A stretch of DNA of 64,000 nt from Bacteroidota bacterium (GTDB taxonomy: Bacteria > Bacteroidota > Bacteroidia > Bacteroidales > UBA10428). How positions within the stretch are numbered: position 1 is the first letter of the stretch; every line of letters begins with the position of its first letter. The position numbers and the translations under genes are program-made. Location: contig CP065006.1 of assembly GCA_016699695.1 (NCBI GenBank), forward strand, positions 1,054,001-1,118,000, in the 5' to 3' direction. The notes under the pieces were generated by a model. The model was not told the DNA's origin. It made no database searches and saw nothing but the letters and a program-made list of their open reading frames with translations. This document shows positions 35,166 to 42,813 of the stretch, in pieces.

Positions 35166-36464
35166 TTAATTACTTCTCTCTAGATTAAAACCCTGAATAA
35201 TCTGCCCTATTCTTGATAGGAAAGCTCCTCCCAGAGCACCATCGATAATACGATGGTCATAACTGAGCGATAAAGTAACAATATCGCGAATGCCAATACC
35301 CGGTGTACCCTGATTGTAGATAACCCATGGTTTCTTTTGTATAGCACCAACAGCCAGTATGGCAGATTCAGGTTGGTTAATAATAGGCGTACCCGATACA
35401 TTGCCAAATGAACCGAGGTTGGTAATGGTAAAGGTTCCTCCGGTTGTTTCGCCAGGCAACAATTTGCCTTCGCGAGCCCTGCTGGTCATATCGTTAATAC
35501 CGGCAGCAAGCGATGCAAGGTTAAGTCTGTCGGCATTCTTTAACACAGGCACTATCAGGTTTCCATCGGGCAGTGCAGTAGCAATTCCAATGTTGATATT
35601 CTTTTTTACTACCATTTTCTCAATCCCCAATAGTGAAACGTTAATCCCTGGAAATTCTTTCAGAGCCTGAATTACAGCCTCGACAATCAAGGGAGTGTAT
35701 GTTAAGTTGGTATTGTTCTGTTGCTGAAATTGTTTTTTTATCTTTTCTCGCCAAAGCACCATGCTGGTGATATCTGCCTCTACCAAAGAAGTAACATGAG
35801 GTGCCGTTTGCACAGATTTTACCATATGCTGGGCAATAAGAATACGGGTTCGGTCCAGATCAATTACTTCTTCGCCCTCTTTGGGTGTGTATTCTATTTC
35901 GCTTTTAGGTTCTGCTTTTATATTGGGCGAATAAAAATCTTCGGTATGTCGGAAAAATCTTCCCTCTCTGATGTATTGCAATACATCTTCGGTGCCAGGC
36001 TTACGGGGTTGAACCGACAAAGCAATTTGATTGAGTTCGGCTGAACTAACCCCTCTTGATTGGGCAAAGAAACGAATGAATGGTGAAACAGAGGCTTGTT
36101 GCAGGTTGACAACGGGTTTAGCAGAAGGCATCTTTTTTTCAAGACTGCTTTTTTGAATGGATTTTCCTTTAGGTATTTTCTCTTCTGGTTTATCAACAAT
36201 TCCAGGGCTTGAAGTCACTTCTTTCCCATCGTCTATTATTGCAATCACATCTCCTACGCGGGGAACTTCACCTTCAGAAAAGAAGTGCTTTATAACTAAT
36301 CCCGATACCGGTGCCGGTAATTCAGAATCAACTTTATCGGTAGCAATCTCTACAAGCGGATTATCCAACTCTACTCTATTGTTAACTGCTACAAGCCAGC
36401 GGGTTATGGTAGCCTCGATAATACCTTCGCCCATTTGGGGCAATATCACTTCAACTTTTGCCAT
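35166..36464 (-). CDS. 2-oxoacid dehydrogenase E2 (dihydrolipoamide acyltransferase)
   Basis: Core acyltransferase of a 2-oxoacid dehydrogenase complex, 432 residues. One lipoyl domain occupies 1-78, with the lipoyl-lysine Lys44 in ATDKVDSELP. A charged hinge leads to a subunit-binding segment at about 125-165 that keeps the helix pattern but lacks the usual GTGPGGRI motif. The catalytic domain (about 195-430) has the active-site YDHRIIDG with His404 and Asp408. It is the natural partner of the fused E1 20 kb away; the substrate (branched-chain oxoacids or pyruvate) is not determined. Its start is 10 bp after the stop of the glycosyltransferase fusion, so the two probably share a transcript without an obvious functional link. 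Confidence 0.92.
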   Translation of the reverse strand: MAKVEVILPQMGEGIIEATITRWLVAVNNRVELDNPLVEIATDKVDSELPAPVSGLVIKHFFSEGEVPRVGDVIAIIDDGKEVTSSPGIVDKPEEKIPKGKSIQKSSLEKKMPSAKPVVNLQQASVSPFIRFFAQSRGVSSAELNQIALSVQPRKPGTEDVLQYIREGRFFRHTEDFYSPNIKAEPKSEIEYTPKEGEEVIDLDRTRILIAQHMVKSVQTAPHVTSLVEADITSMVLWREKIKKQFQQQNNTNLTYTPLIVEAVIQALKEFPGINVSLLGIEKMVVKKNINIGIATALPDGNLIVPVLKNADRLNLASLAAGINDMTSRAREGKLLPGETTGGTFTITNLGSFGNVSGTPIINQPESAILAVGAIQKKPWVIYNQGTPGIGIRDIVTLSLSYDHRIIDGALGGAFLSRIGQIIQGFNLERSN

Positions 36465-36474
36465 TTATTCCTTT

Positions 36475-38442
36475 TTACAAATTCCTTCCAAGTTCCCGAA
36501 TGTTACGTGCTACTAATTTAACGTCGTGGATTACCCGGTAATCTTTTGCATAATTTATATTCAACCTTTCCTTTACCGAATCGGACATAGACTTAGATTT
36601 AAAGCCGTCTGCCGGATTTAATACTCCTTTCTTTATTTCGTTGTGGTTGACCATAAGGCTGGAGTTTGAAATCCTGATGCCAACCCACGAAACCTTTCCG
36701 GTTACCACCTTGAGTGCATTTCTTAAAAATCCCTTGTAACTCTTTATGAAAGGAAATAAAAATGGACTCAAGAACAAAAGGAGGCTTGCTGACGCCAGAT
36801 CAAACAACCTTTTTTTTCTTTTGTTCATTCCTTTGTTAAGCGAATTTAAATCGATTACATACAAATCGCCTGTGGTGTGTATTGAATTACTTCCGATAAC
36901 TGAAATACTTTCGGGTGGGGCTATTTTAAATGCCGTGGCTGTACTGGAAGTGGTAAGCATGGCATTGATAATATGACTGGCTGCAATATCGGCAGAACAA
37001 AAGATAATTTCGTCTACTTTATTAATTGCAATAATCTCATCAAGCTGGTCAATACTCCCAATAACGTCGTCATCAGGGACTCTTTGATGAAGTCCAATTC
37101 GACCGGTATATTCGAAATAAAGTCCCGATTCCTTTAAAATGGTAAGTACCCTGTTTGCTTCATTGTGCTCACCCACAATAGCAATCTGCCTGCTTAATGC
37201 TGCCAGCTCAAGTTTTCTGTTTTTTGGAAAAACAAAAGTACCTAACACCCTTACCATAAATACAATAATAAGAGCCCAAATGGTTCCACCCAAAATCAGA
37301 AAGCGCGAAAACCTGAGACTCTCGGGCAATAAAGCATATATGAAAATTATTGCCAGACTTCCCCAACCAATCCCTTTGATTAGGTTAATGGGTTTAATTT
37401 TCTTTTCGTAACCACCTGCAATAAACAGACTAAAAATCCATGTAAAAATGTACAATGGGATAATAAAGGTAAAATAATGCCTGGGGAAGTAATGATTGTA
37501 TCCGCCCTTCACCATTTCCCAATAGGAGGCAATAAGGTAAAATCCAAAATAGAGAAAGACAAAATCGAGCACCGGCTCAAACAGATTCAGCACTATCCGC
37601 CGTATGATTCCCAGAGCTGCCCTGAAATAAATGGCAAAATGAATTAGCAAAGCGTACAATCTGGCGTTTTTAGCGGTAAAATGCTTGCGGGCAAAAATGT
37701 TCATGGCCTTATAAAAAACCATAACATAGTTTATACTCCCTTTTTTCGTACTCTCGCCTTTATAATGAATGATTGTAGTTTCAGGAAAATAATAGTTCTT
37801 ATAACCAGCCTGTGTAATTCGATATGAAAGGTCAATATCCTCGCCGTACATGAAAAAACTCTCATCGAGTAAACCAATCTTTTCCAGCACAGTTTGGCGT
37901 ACCATCATAAATGCTCCGGCTAAAATCTGAACCGAATGTGTCTGGTGGGCATCGAGGTAACCTAGATGGTATTTACCAAACACTTTCGAGCGAGGAAAAA
38001 GGGCCGACAAGCCAAATATTTTATAAAAGGCTACTGCAGGGGTAGGCAATGATCGTTTCGACTCGGGTAGAAATTCGCCGCGTCCATCAATCATTTTAAC
38101 CCCTAAGCCTCCTGCATCAGGATGACTGTCGCAAAAATTGATGCATTTTACAAAAGTGTCTTCCTGTACAAAAGTGTCGGGATTGAGCAACAAAGAATAC
38201 CTTCCTGTAGCCATCCTGAGAGCTTGATTGTTGGCTTTTGAAAAACCAAGATTCTCATTATTCTCTATTAATTTAACCCATGGAAATTTTTCTCTTACCA
38301 TCTGGCATGAACCATCGACTGAGTTGTTATCTACCACAAAAACTTCAGCCTCCAAGGAATGAACTGCACGATAAACAGAATGCAGGCATTGCTCGAGAAA
38401 ATGCTTTACGTTATAATTAACAATGACGATGGAAATATCCAT
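36475..38442 (-). CDS. GT2 glycosyltransferase fused to a degenerate polyprenyl-sugar-phosphotransferase-like region
   Basis: Residues 1 to about 260 are a family 2 glycosyltransferase of the WbbL/rhamnosyltransferase type: SIVIVNYN at 4-11, VVDNNS near 36-41, LLNPDTF near 85-91 and the catalytic-region FFMYGEDIDLSYR near 196-208. Four membrane helices follow (about 285-405). Next is a Rossmann-like segment starting RQIAIVGEHNEANRVL (418-433). The last part, from KRKKRLFDLASASLLL (541-556), aligns by eye with the WbaP/WcaJ catalytic domain: TGKVSWVGIR stands where GDMSLVGPRP is usual, and a YAKDYRVIHDVKLVARNI end stands where the conserved end lies. The catalytic Asp-Glu and KFRSM segment are missing. 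It probably makes a polyprenyl-linked glycan; the second half may be regulatory. Confidence 0.82.
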   Translation of the reverse strand: MDISIVIVNYNVKHFLEQCLHSVYRAVHSLEAEVFVVDNNSVDGSCQMVREKFPWVKLIENNENLGFSKANNQALRMATGRYSLLLNPDTFVQEDTFVKCINFCDSHPDAGGLGVKMIDGRGEFLPESKRSLPTPAVAFYKIFGLSALFPRSKVFGKYHLGYLDAHQTHSVQILAGAFMMVRQTVLEKIGLLDESFFMYGEDIDLSYRITQAGYKNYYFPETTIIHYKGESTKKGSINYVMVFYKAMNIFARKHFTAKNARLYALLIHFAIYFRAALGIIRRIVLNLFEPVLDFVFLYFGFYLIASYWEMVKGGYNHYFPRHYFTFIIPLYIFTWIFSLFIAGGYEKKIKPINLIKGIGWGSLAIIFIYALLPESLRFSRFLILGGTIWALIIVFMVRVLGTFVFPKNRKLELAALSRQIAIVGEHNEANRVLTILKESGLYFEYTGRIGLHQRVPDDDVIGSIDQLDEIIAINKVDEIIFCSADIAASHIINAMLTTSSTATAFKIAPPESISVIGSNSIHTTGDLYVIDLNSLNKGMNKRKKRLFDLASASLLLFLSPFLFPFIKSYKGFLRNALKVVTGKVSWVGIRISNSSLMVNHNEIKKGVLNPADGFKSKSMSDSVKERLNINYAKDYRVIHDVKLVARNIRELGRNL

Positions 38443-38485
38443 ACAAATAAGGCTGTTGAAGCCAGGATAGTTGAATTAGTTTATG

Positions 38486-39220
38486 CTATTCGGAACATTC
38501 TACCACATAGATTTTACACCCATTGGAATGTTTTAAATTGCAGGATCGATTGAAATTGTAGCAGGCGTTTTTCTTATCGCCAGTTTTAAAATACGACATA
38601 CCAAGGTTGTAATAAAGGATGGCGTTATCGTCTTGAAATTGAATTGCTTTATTAAAATATTTAATTGCGTCTTCATACAATTGCTCCTCGTATTTTAACA
38701 TGCCCCAGCTATGGTATGCAGTGGCACTTCGCGGGTTAATTTCCACAGCTTGCTTAAAGTCCTCCTCGGCCTGTGGGAATTCATCGTTATAAAAATAAGC
38801 CTTTCCGCGATTGATATACATTTTTTCGAGATATGGTTGGGGCATCTGGTAGTATTCGGCACTGATTAAATCTTCAATTGCTTTGGCTCCTCTTTGATTA
38901 TAAAGGTACAAAACGGAGCGTAGGTAATAATACTCTGGTTGTTGCGGATATGCTTCAATAAGCGAGTTGATCTCTTTGGTGATTTCTTTCTCTTTCCCCG
39001 CAAGAATCATTAGGTTGACTTTTCTTTCAAGTGCTGGCAAATTCAAGGGATCATTTTTTACTACAGCCTCCACAACCACCAGAGCTTCGGTGTAACTACC
39101 TTCCTTTGCAAGTTTATCGGCTTGTTTTAGCTCCATTTCAAACGGGGTAGTTTGTGCCTGACATAAACTTGTAAGCAACAATAACACAGTATAAACTGAA
39201 AGACGAAACATTTTGATCAT
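38486..39220 (-). CDS. Exported TPR-repeat protein
   Basis: A 244-residue protein starting at the ATG at 39220, giving MIKMFRLSVYTVLLLL and a signal peptide ending at SLCQA. The longer frame to 39271 begins with TTG. At least five TPR-like helix pairs follow, with signature pieces such as YYYLRSVLYLYNQRGAKAIE-type, YINRGKAYFYNDEFPQAEED-type and YYNLGMSYFKTGDKKNACYN-type segments. The C-terminus has several cysteines (CYNFNRSC, GCKIYVVEC) that could form disulfides in the periplasm. It lies between two unknown secreted proteins and the glycosyltransferase fusion, all on the same strand. TPR proteins bind partners; which one is unknown. Confidence 0.82.
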   Translation of the reverse strand: MIKMFRLSVYTVLLLLTSLCQAQTTPFEMELKQADKLAKEGSYTEALVVVEAVVKNDPLNLPALERKVNLMILAGKEKEITKEINSLIEAYPQQPEYYYLRSVLYLYNQRGAKAIEDLISAEYYQMPQPYLEKMYINRGKAYFYNDEFPQAEEDFKQAVEINPRSATAYHSWGMLKYEEQLYEDAIKYFNKAIQFQDDNAILYYNLGMSYFKTGDKKNACYNFNRSCNLKHSNGCKIYVVECSE

Positions 39221-39304
39221 ATTTAAAGCAATATAAGCAATAATCAGAGCTTGCCGAATAAAAATTACCAACAGGAATGAAAAACCATTCCTGTGGTTGG
39301 GGCA

Positions 39305-40153
39305 TTATTTTGCCATTTTCTCGAAATCAGCATCTAAAAGCCCATCTGGCTTTTTTTCGCTGATTTTGTGATAGTCGAAATAATAGAAATTCGCATCGGC
39401 AGCACCAATAATTACCTTGTAACAACGGGCATCTATTTTAGTACCTTCCGGACCTACTTTGTGCAGAAAAACAATTTCTTCGTTTCTGTCTTTAATGGCA
39501 GCAGTAATTTCTTCTTTTGTAACTATCTGAAATTTATGAGGATAAATTTTGCGGATGCGCGCTGCAGAATTCACTTCTTTCGATAATTCCTCTTCAAGCA
39601 CATAAAGCGTTTTCGAATGGATATCTTTAATGTTGTTGTTATAGTATTTAAATACGTTAGCCGATACAATTTCCGGTTTATCCTTAATCAGCTTCGCGTG
39701 ATTTTGCATAAAACGCACCAATATGGCTAATTTATAGATATAATTATCCTCTTCGACACTGAAATAGGATAAGGGTACAGAGGCAATATCGGGCATCTGG
39801 TTTGTTCTGAAATAATCTCCACCAAGGGATAAATGCAAAAACCTGTAACGGGCATCCGTTTTATCGTTGTCGAACATTACCTGCGACATGTACAAAAAAG
39901 AATACTGCGGATCGAAACGCTTTTCTTCGAATTCTTTGTAACTGATAAATTCAAATTCGGTGATGGTCCATTCCTGTTTCATTACATCCTGAATTACCTG
40001 ATTGTACTCAAGAAGCGGATTATCTTGCAGTACCACAAGGGTTTTTGTATTAAAGAAGGCCTGGATATCATCGCGGCTCGGAATATAGTCCTGCGAATAG
40101 GAAGATGGCCCTATAAGAATATAAATCAAAGCGGAAAAGAATAGCTTTTTCAT
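39305..40153 (-). CDS. Secreted protein of unknown function
   Basis: A 282-residue protein with a signal peptide (1-20, ending SSYSQ). I do not recognise the family. The mature part is mixed alpha/beta with many aromatic residues. A central stretch LVRFMQNHAKLIKDKPEI near 146-163 looks helical. KEITAAIKDRNEEIVFLHKVG-type sequence near 212-232 is followed by CYKVIIGAADANFYYFDYH near 243-261, which resembles a small beta domain. There is one cysteine, no lipobox and no membrane helix. It follows the next upstream gene by 6 bp, so the two are likely co-expressed. Confidence 0.75.
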   Translation of the reverse strand: MKKLFFSALIYILIGPSSYSQDYIPSRDDIQAFFNTKTLVVLQDNPLLEYNQVIQDVMKQEWTITEFEFISYKEFEEKRFDPQYSFLYMSQVMFDNDKTDARYRFLHLSLGGDYFRTNQMPDIASVPLSYFSVEEDNYIYKLAILVRFMQNHAKLIKDKPEIVSANVFKYYNNNIKDIHSKTLYVLEEELSKEVNSAARIRKIYPHKFQIVTKEEITAAIKDRNEEIVFLHKVGPEGTKIDARCYKVIIGAADANFYYFDYHKISEKKPDGLLDADFEKMAK

Positions 40154-40159
40154 GGTTTT

Positions 40160-40870
40160 TTATTTTAGTTTTAATAAATATAAAGGATTTCTCTCGTTAT
40201 ATTTTCTGATAAACATAAATTTTAACTGATTCTTCTTTTTCGACGATAAGAGCATGTATTCGTCATAAAGCTCCTGGTCGTTCATTAAAATCACTTCCAG
40301 CCCGGCTACGGAATACTCGAGAATATTTCCGGTTTTAAAATCGAGCATGTATTGTCTCATTTCGCTCTGTGTTGTAGTAGGCTGCGGATAAGTGGAATAG
40401 GGATATTGATAACTATTGTAATATGGAGAGGAATTGGTGGTTACCTGGTAGGTTTTATATGCCAAAAAGTGACAGCAACTACCAACCAGTGTGATCCGGT
40501 AAAAACCATCGTCGACGCGGATGTATAAGAAGCCATTGCGCGAGTACCCCCATATTTTATTAGTAGGCACTACTATCTGATTACCCAACTTATCAAGGTA
40601 TACTATTTTGGGCTTTTGCAGTACATTTTCAAAAAACTCGGGGTGACTGTAATCCACATCTGCCAGTATGCGACCCTTTGGAACTGGGTTGTTGTAGGTA
40701 ACATCGGCAAAAGAAAGAAAGATTCCCTCCTGAAATTTAAACGAGGCAGAATAGGGTATTAGGGAATCAGCCTGTGCCCGGGAATACCCGCTTATAAATA
40801 ACAAACAGTACAGAGCAATTCCGATACGGGAGTATTTGATCCATACGTTATTGGTTAAAATTTGCTTCAT
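40160..40870 (-). CDS. Secreted protein of unknown function with Tyr/Pro/Thr-rich segment
   Basis: A 236-residue exported protein whose signal peptide ends near residue 32 (SGYSRAQA). I do not recognise the family. The mature part begins with beta-rich sequence, then has a short low-complexity stretch full of Tyr, Ser, Pro and Thr (about 144-168), and ends with a charged helical tail. Two adjacent cysteines sit in LVGSCCHFLA near 128-137. First gene of a run continuing with the 282-residue secreted protein and probably the TPR protein. A divergent hybrid kinase lies upstream, but no link is shown. Confidence 0.72.
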   Translation of the reverse strand: MKQILTNNVWIKYSRIGIALYCLLFISGYSRAQADSLIPYSASFKFQEGIFLSFADVTYNNPVPKGRILADVDYSHPEFFENVLQKPKIVYLDKLGNQIVVPTNKIWGYSRNGFLYIRVDDGFYRITLVGSCCHFLAYKTYQVTTNSSPYYNSYQYPYSTYPQPTTTQSEMRQYMLDFKTGNILEYSVAGLEVILMNDQELYDEYMLLSSKKKNQLKFMFIRKYNERNPLYLLKLK

Positions 40871-41041
40871 TGTATACTAATAAGATAAAACGGACTGCTG
40901 CCTCATTTACTAAATTACAAAAATTAACGTACTCGCAAGTCCTGTGATACAAGCTATTTTCATGCCAAAGGTAAACAGTAACTGTTTTTTAATTATATTT
41001 AACATGCCCAAAATAACCAAGCTAAAAAACTACATACAAGA

Positions 41042-42772
41042 ATGAGGGGTTTAAGTTTGCTCGCGAATTACCTGAAAACGAAGGCTGGAAATACTCTTGA
41101 TACCGAGCACCAGAATGTTGCTGTTCTGGTGGGTATATACAGTTTATCTCTTATTTTACTGTTAATTGGTTTTATGCTTTCAAGAATAATCGAAGCGGAT
41201 TACAAGACTGCAAGTATTTTGATGGCATTCTGCGTGATGATTTTTATTAATTACAAGCTCCTTTTCCAAATTGAGCGATTTGCACCTTCGGTGAATATTT
41301 TTATTCTCCTTTCGGCCATACTGCTTCTTTATCTTTATGTTTTCGAAAGCATTGATAGTTGGGGCTTTTTGTGGTCGCTGATTTTTCCTTTGCTGGCAAT
41401 AAGCATAAAAGGTTTCGAAAAGGGTAACTTGTTTTCTCTGCTTTTTCTTTCAACACTAGCTTTGGTTACCCTTTTAGGATTCTATTTGCCTAATCTCTCA
41501 CTAATTTCAATCTCGCTTACAATAAGGTTTTTTATTGCCTATGTTGCCTTGCACACTATGTTCTTGGTTTATGAATTCATAAAAAAATCGGGGTCCTTGC
41601 AACTGAAAAAAGAGATCGAGCAAAACAGTGCGGAAATTAAAAAGAAAGATGATTTTCTTTCTCAATTGTCGCATCAGATACGGACTCCACTGAATAATAT
41701 TACTTTAATAAGCACCCTTGTTAACCAATCAAAATTCGACCCCGAACAGCGCGACTTATTCGAAACCATTATTACTTCAACCAACAACCTGGTGAATGTA
41801 GTGAATAACATTGTAAAAGTTTCGACTACTGATTTTGACGAAAAACAGAGAGCCTCTGTCGGTTTTAACCTGAACAACGCTGTTGAAAATACTATAAAAC
41901 TGTTTGAAAACCAGAACAAAGATTTATTAAAAATCAGCCTCAACAATCCCATCAAGGAAGACTTTATAGGTGATCCGGTGCTGATAAAACAGTTATTCCT
42001 TACACTAATTGAAAATTTCATTAAAACAAACATCAACAACCAAAAACGTGATCTGGATATCGCAATGACTTTGGTTCACAAGGACGCACAAGCTGCCACC
42101 ATCTCTTTTAGTTTTACTTGCCCCGACATGAAGCTTATAGATCACAATAATTCTTATTATGCCCTCGATGCATTTCAATCGCCTGATGAATTAAAAGAAA
42201 ACCCTGCACTTGTTTTTGATTTTGCTATTGCAGAAAAAATTATTCGACTCCATTCGGGCTCACTTAGTATCAATACCGACGATTTACTATTTGAATTCAA
42301 GCTCACCCTTCAAAAGGCCTCAAAAAAAACAGCTGTATCTGAAGCCGAGGTGGTAGAAGTGGTGCATAAACACAAAGCTGTATCGTTAAGCGATGCCAAC
42401 ATTCTATTGGTGGAAGATAATTCGATTAACCAAAAAATTGTACTGTTGAGCTTGAAAGGAAAAGTCAGGAATATAGACCTTGCCAGCAATGGCAAAGAGG
42501 CTCTCGATAAATTTGGTTCTACACGCTATGATTTGGTGCTAATGGATATTCAAATGCCTGTGATGAATGGAATTGTAGCAACAAAAAAGATTCGCGGACT
42601 GGAGACGAGCACCAACATGCATACGCCCATTATTGCCATTACAGCCAATGCCCTATCGGGCGATAAGGAGGCATGTATTGCAGCCGGAATGAACGACTAT
42701 ATCAGCAAACCATTTCAGGTTGAAGTATTGTTAAAGAAAATGGAAAATCTACTGAAGGCTGAAGAAATCTGA
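41042..42772 (+). CDS. Hybrid histidine kinase/response regulator with degenerate ATP-binding domain
   Basis: A 576-residue membrane protein with about six helices between residues 28 and 182, serving as the sensor. The dimerisation/phosphoacceptor helix follows, with LSHQIRTPLNN and His211. The ATP-binding domain keeps an N-box-like LTLIENF with Asn325 and a final IIRLHSGSLSI. The G1 box (DxGxG) is replaced by CPDMKL near 360-365, and the GLGL glycine box by ALVFDFAI. The receiver domain (453-574) looks fully active: VEDN near 457-460, Asp502 in LMDIQMP, Thr in ITAN, Lys556 in SKPF. It may therefore be phosphorylated by another kinase or act mainly as a phosphatase or relay. It converges on the SpoIIE sensor gene. 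Confidence 0.86.
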   Translation: MRGLSLLANYLKTKAGNTLDTEHQNVAVLVGIYSLSLILLLIGFMLSRIIEADYKTASILMAFCVMIFINYKLLFQIERFAPSVNIFILLSAILLLYLYVFESIDSWGFLWSLIFPLLAISIKGFEKGNLFSLLFLSTLALVTLLGFYLPNLSLISISLTIRFFIAYVALHTMFLVYEFIKKSGSLQLKKEIEQNSAEIKKKDDFLSQLSHQIRTPLNNITLISTLVNQSKFDPEQRDLFETIITSTNNLVNVVNNIVKVSTTDFDEKQRASVGFNLNNAVENTIKLFENQNKDLLKISLNNPIKEDFIGDPVLIKQLFLTLIENFIKTNINNQKRDLDIAMTLVHKDAQAATISFSFTCPDMKLIDHNNSYYALDAFQSPDELKENPALVFDFAIAEKIIRLHSGSLSINTDDLLFEFKLTLQKASKKTAVSEAEVVEVVHKHKAVSLSDANILLVEDNSINQKIVLLSLKGKVRNIDLASNGKEALDKFGSTRYDLVLMDIQMPVMNGIVATKKIRGLETSTNMHTPIIAITANALSGDKEACIAAGMNDYISKPFQVEVLLKKMENLLKAEEI

Positions 42773-42813
42773 TCCCAGCTCTTTTCTGACAATATTTTGC
42801 GAAACAACAATGA

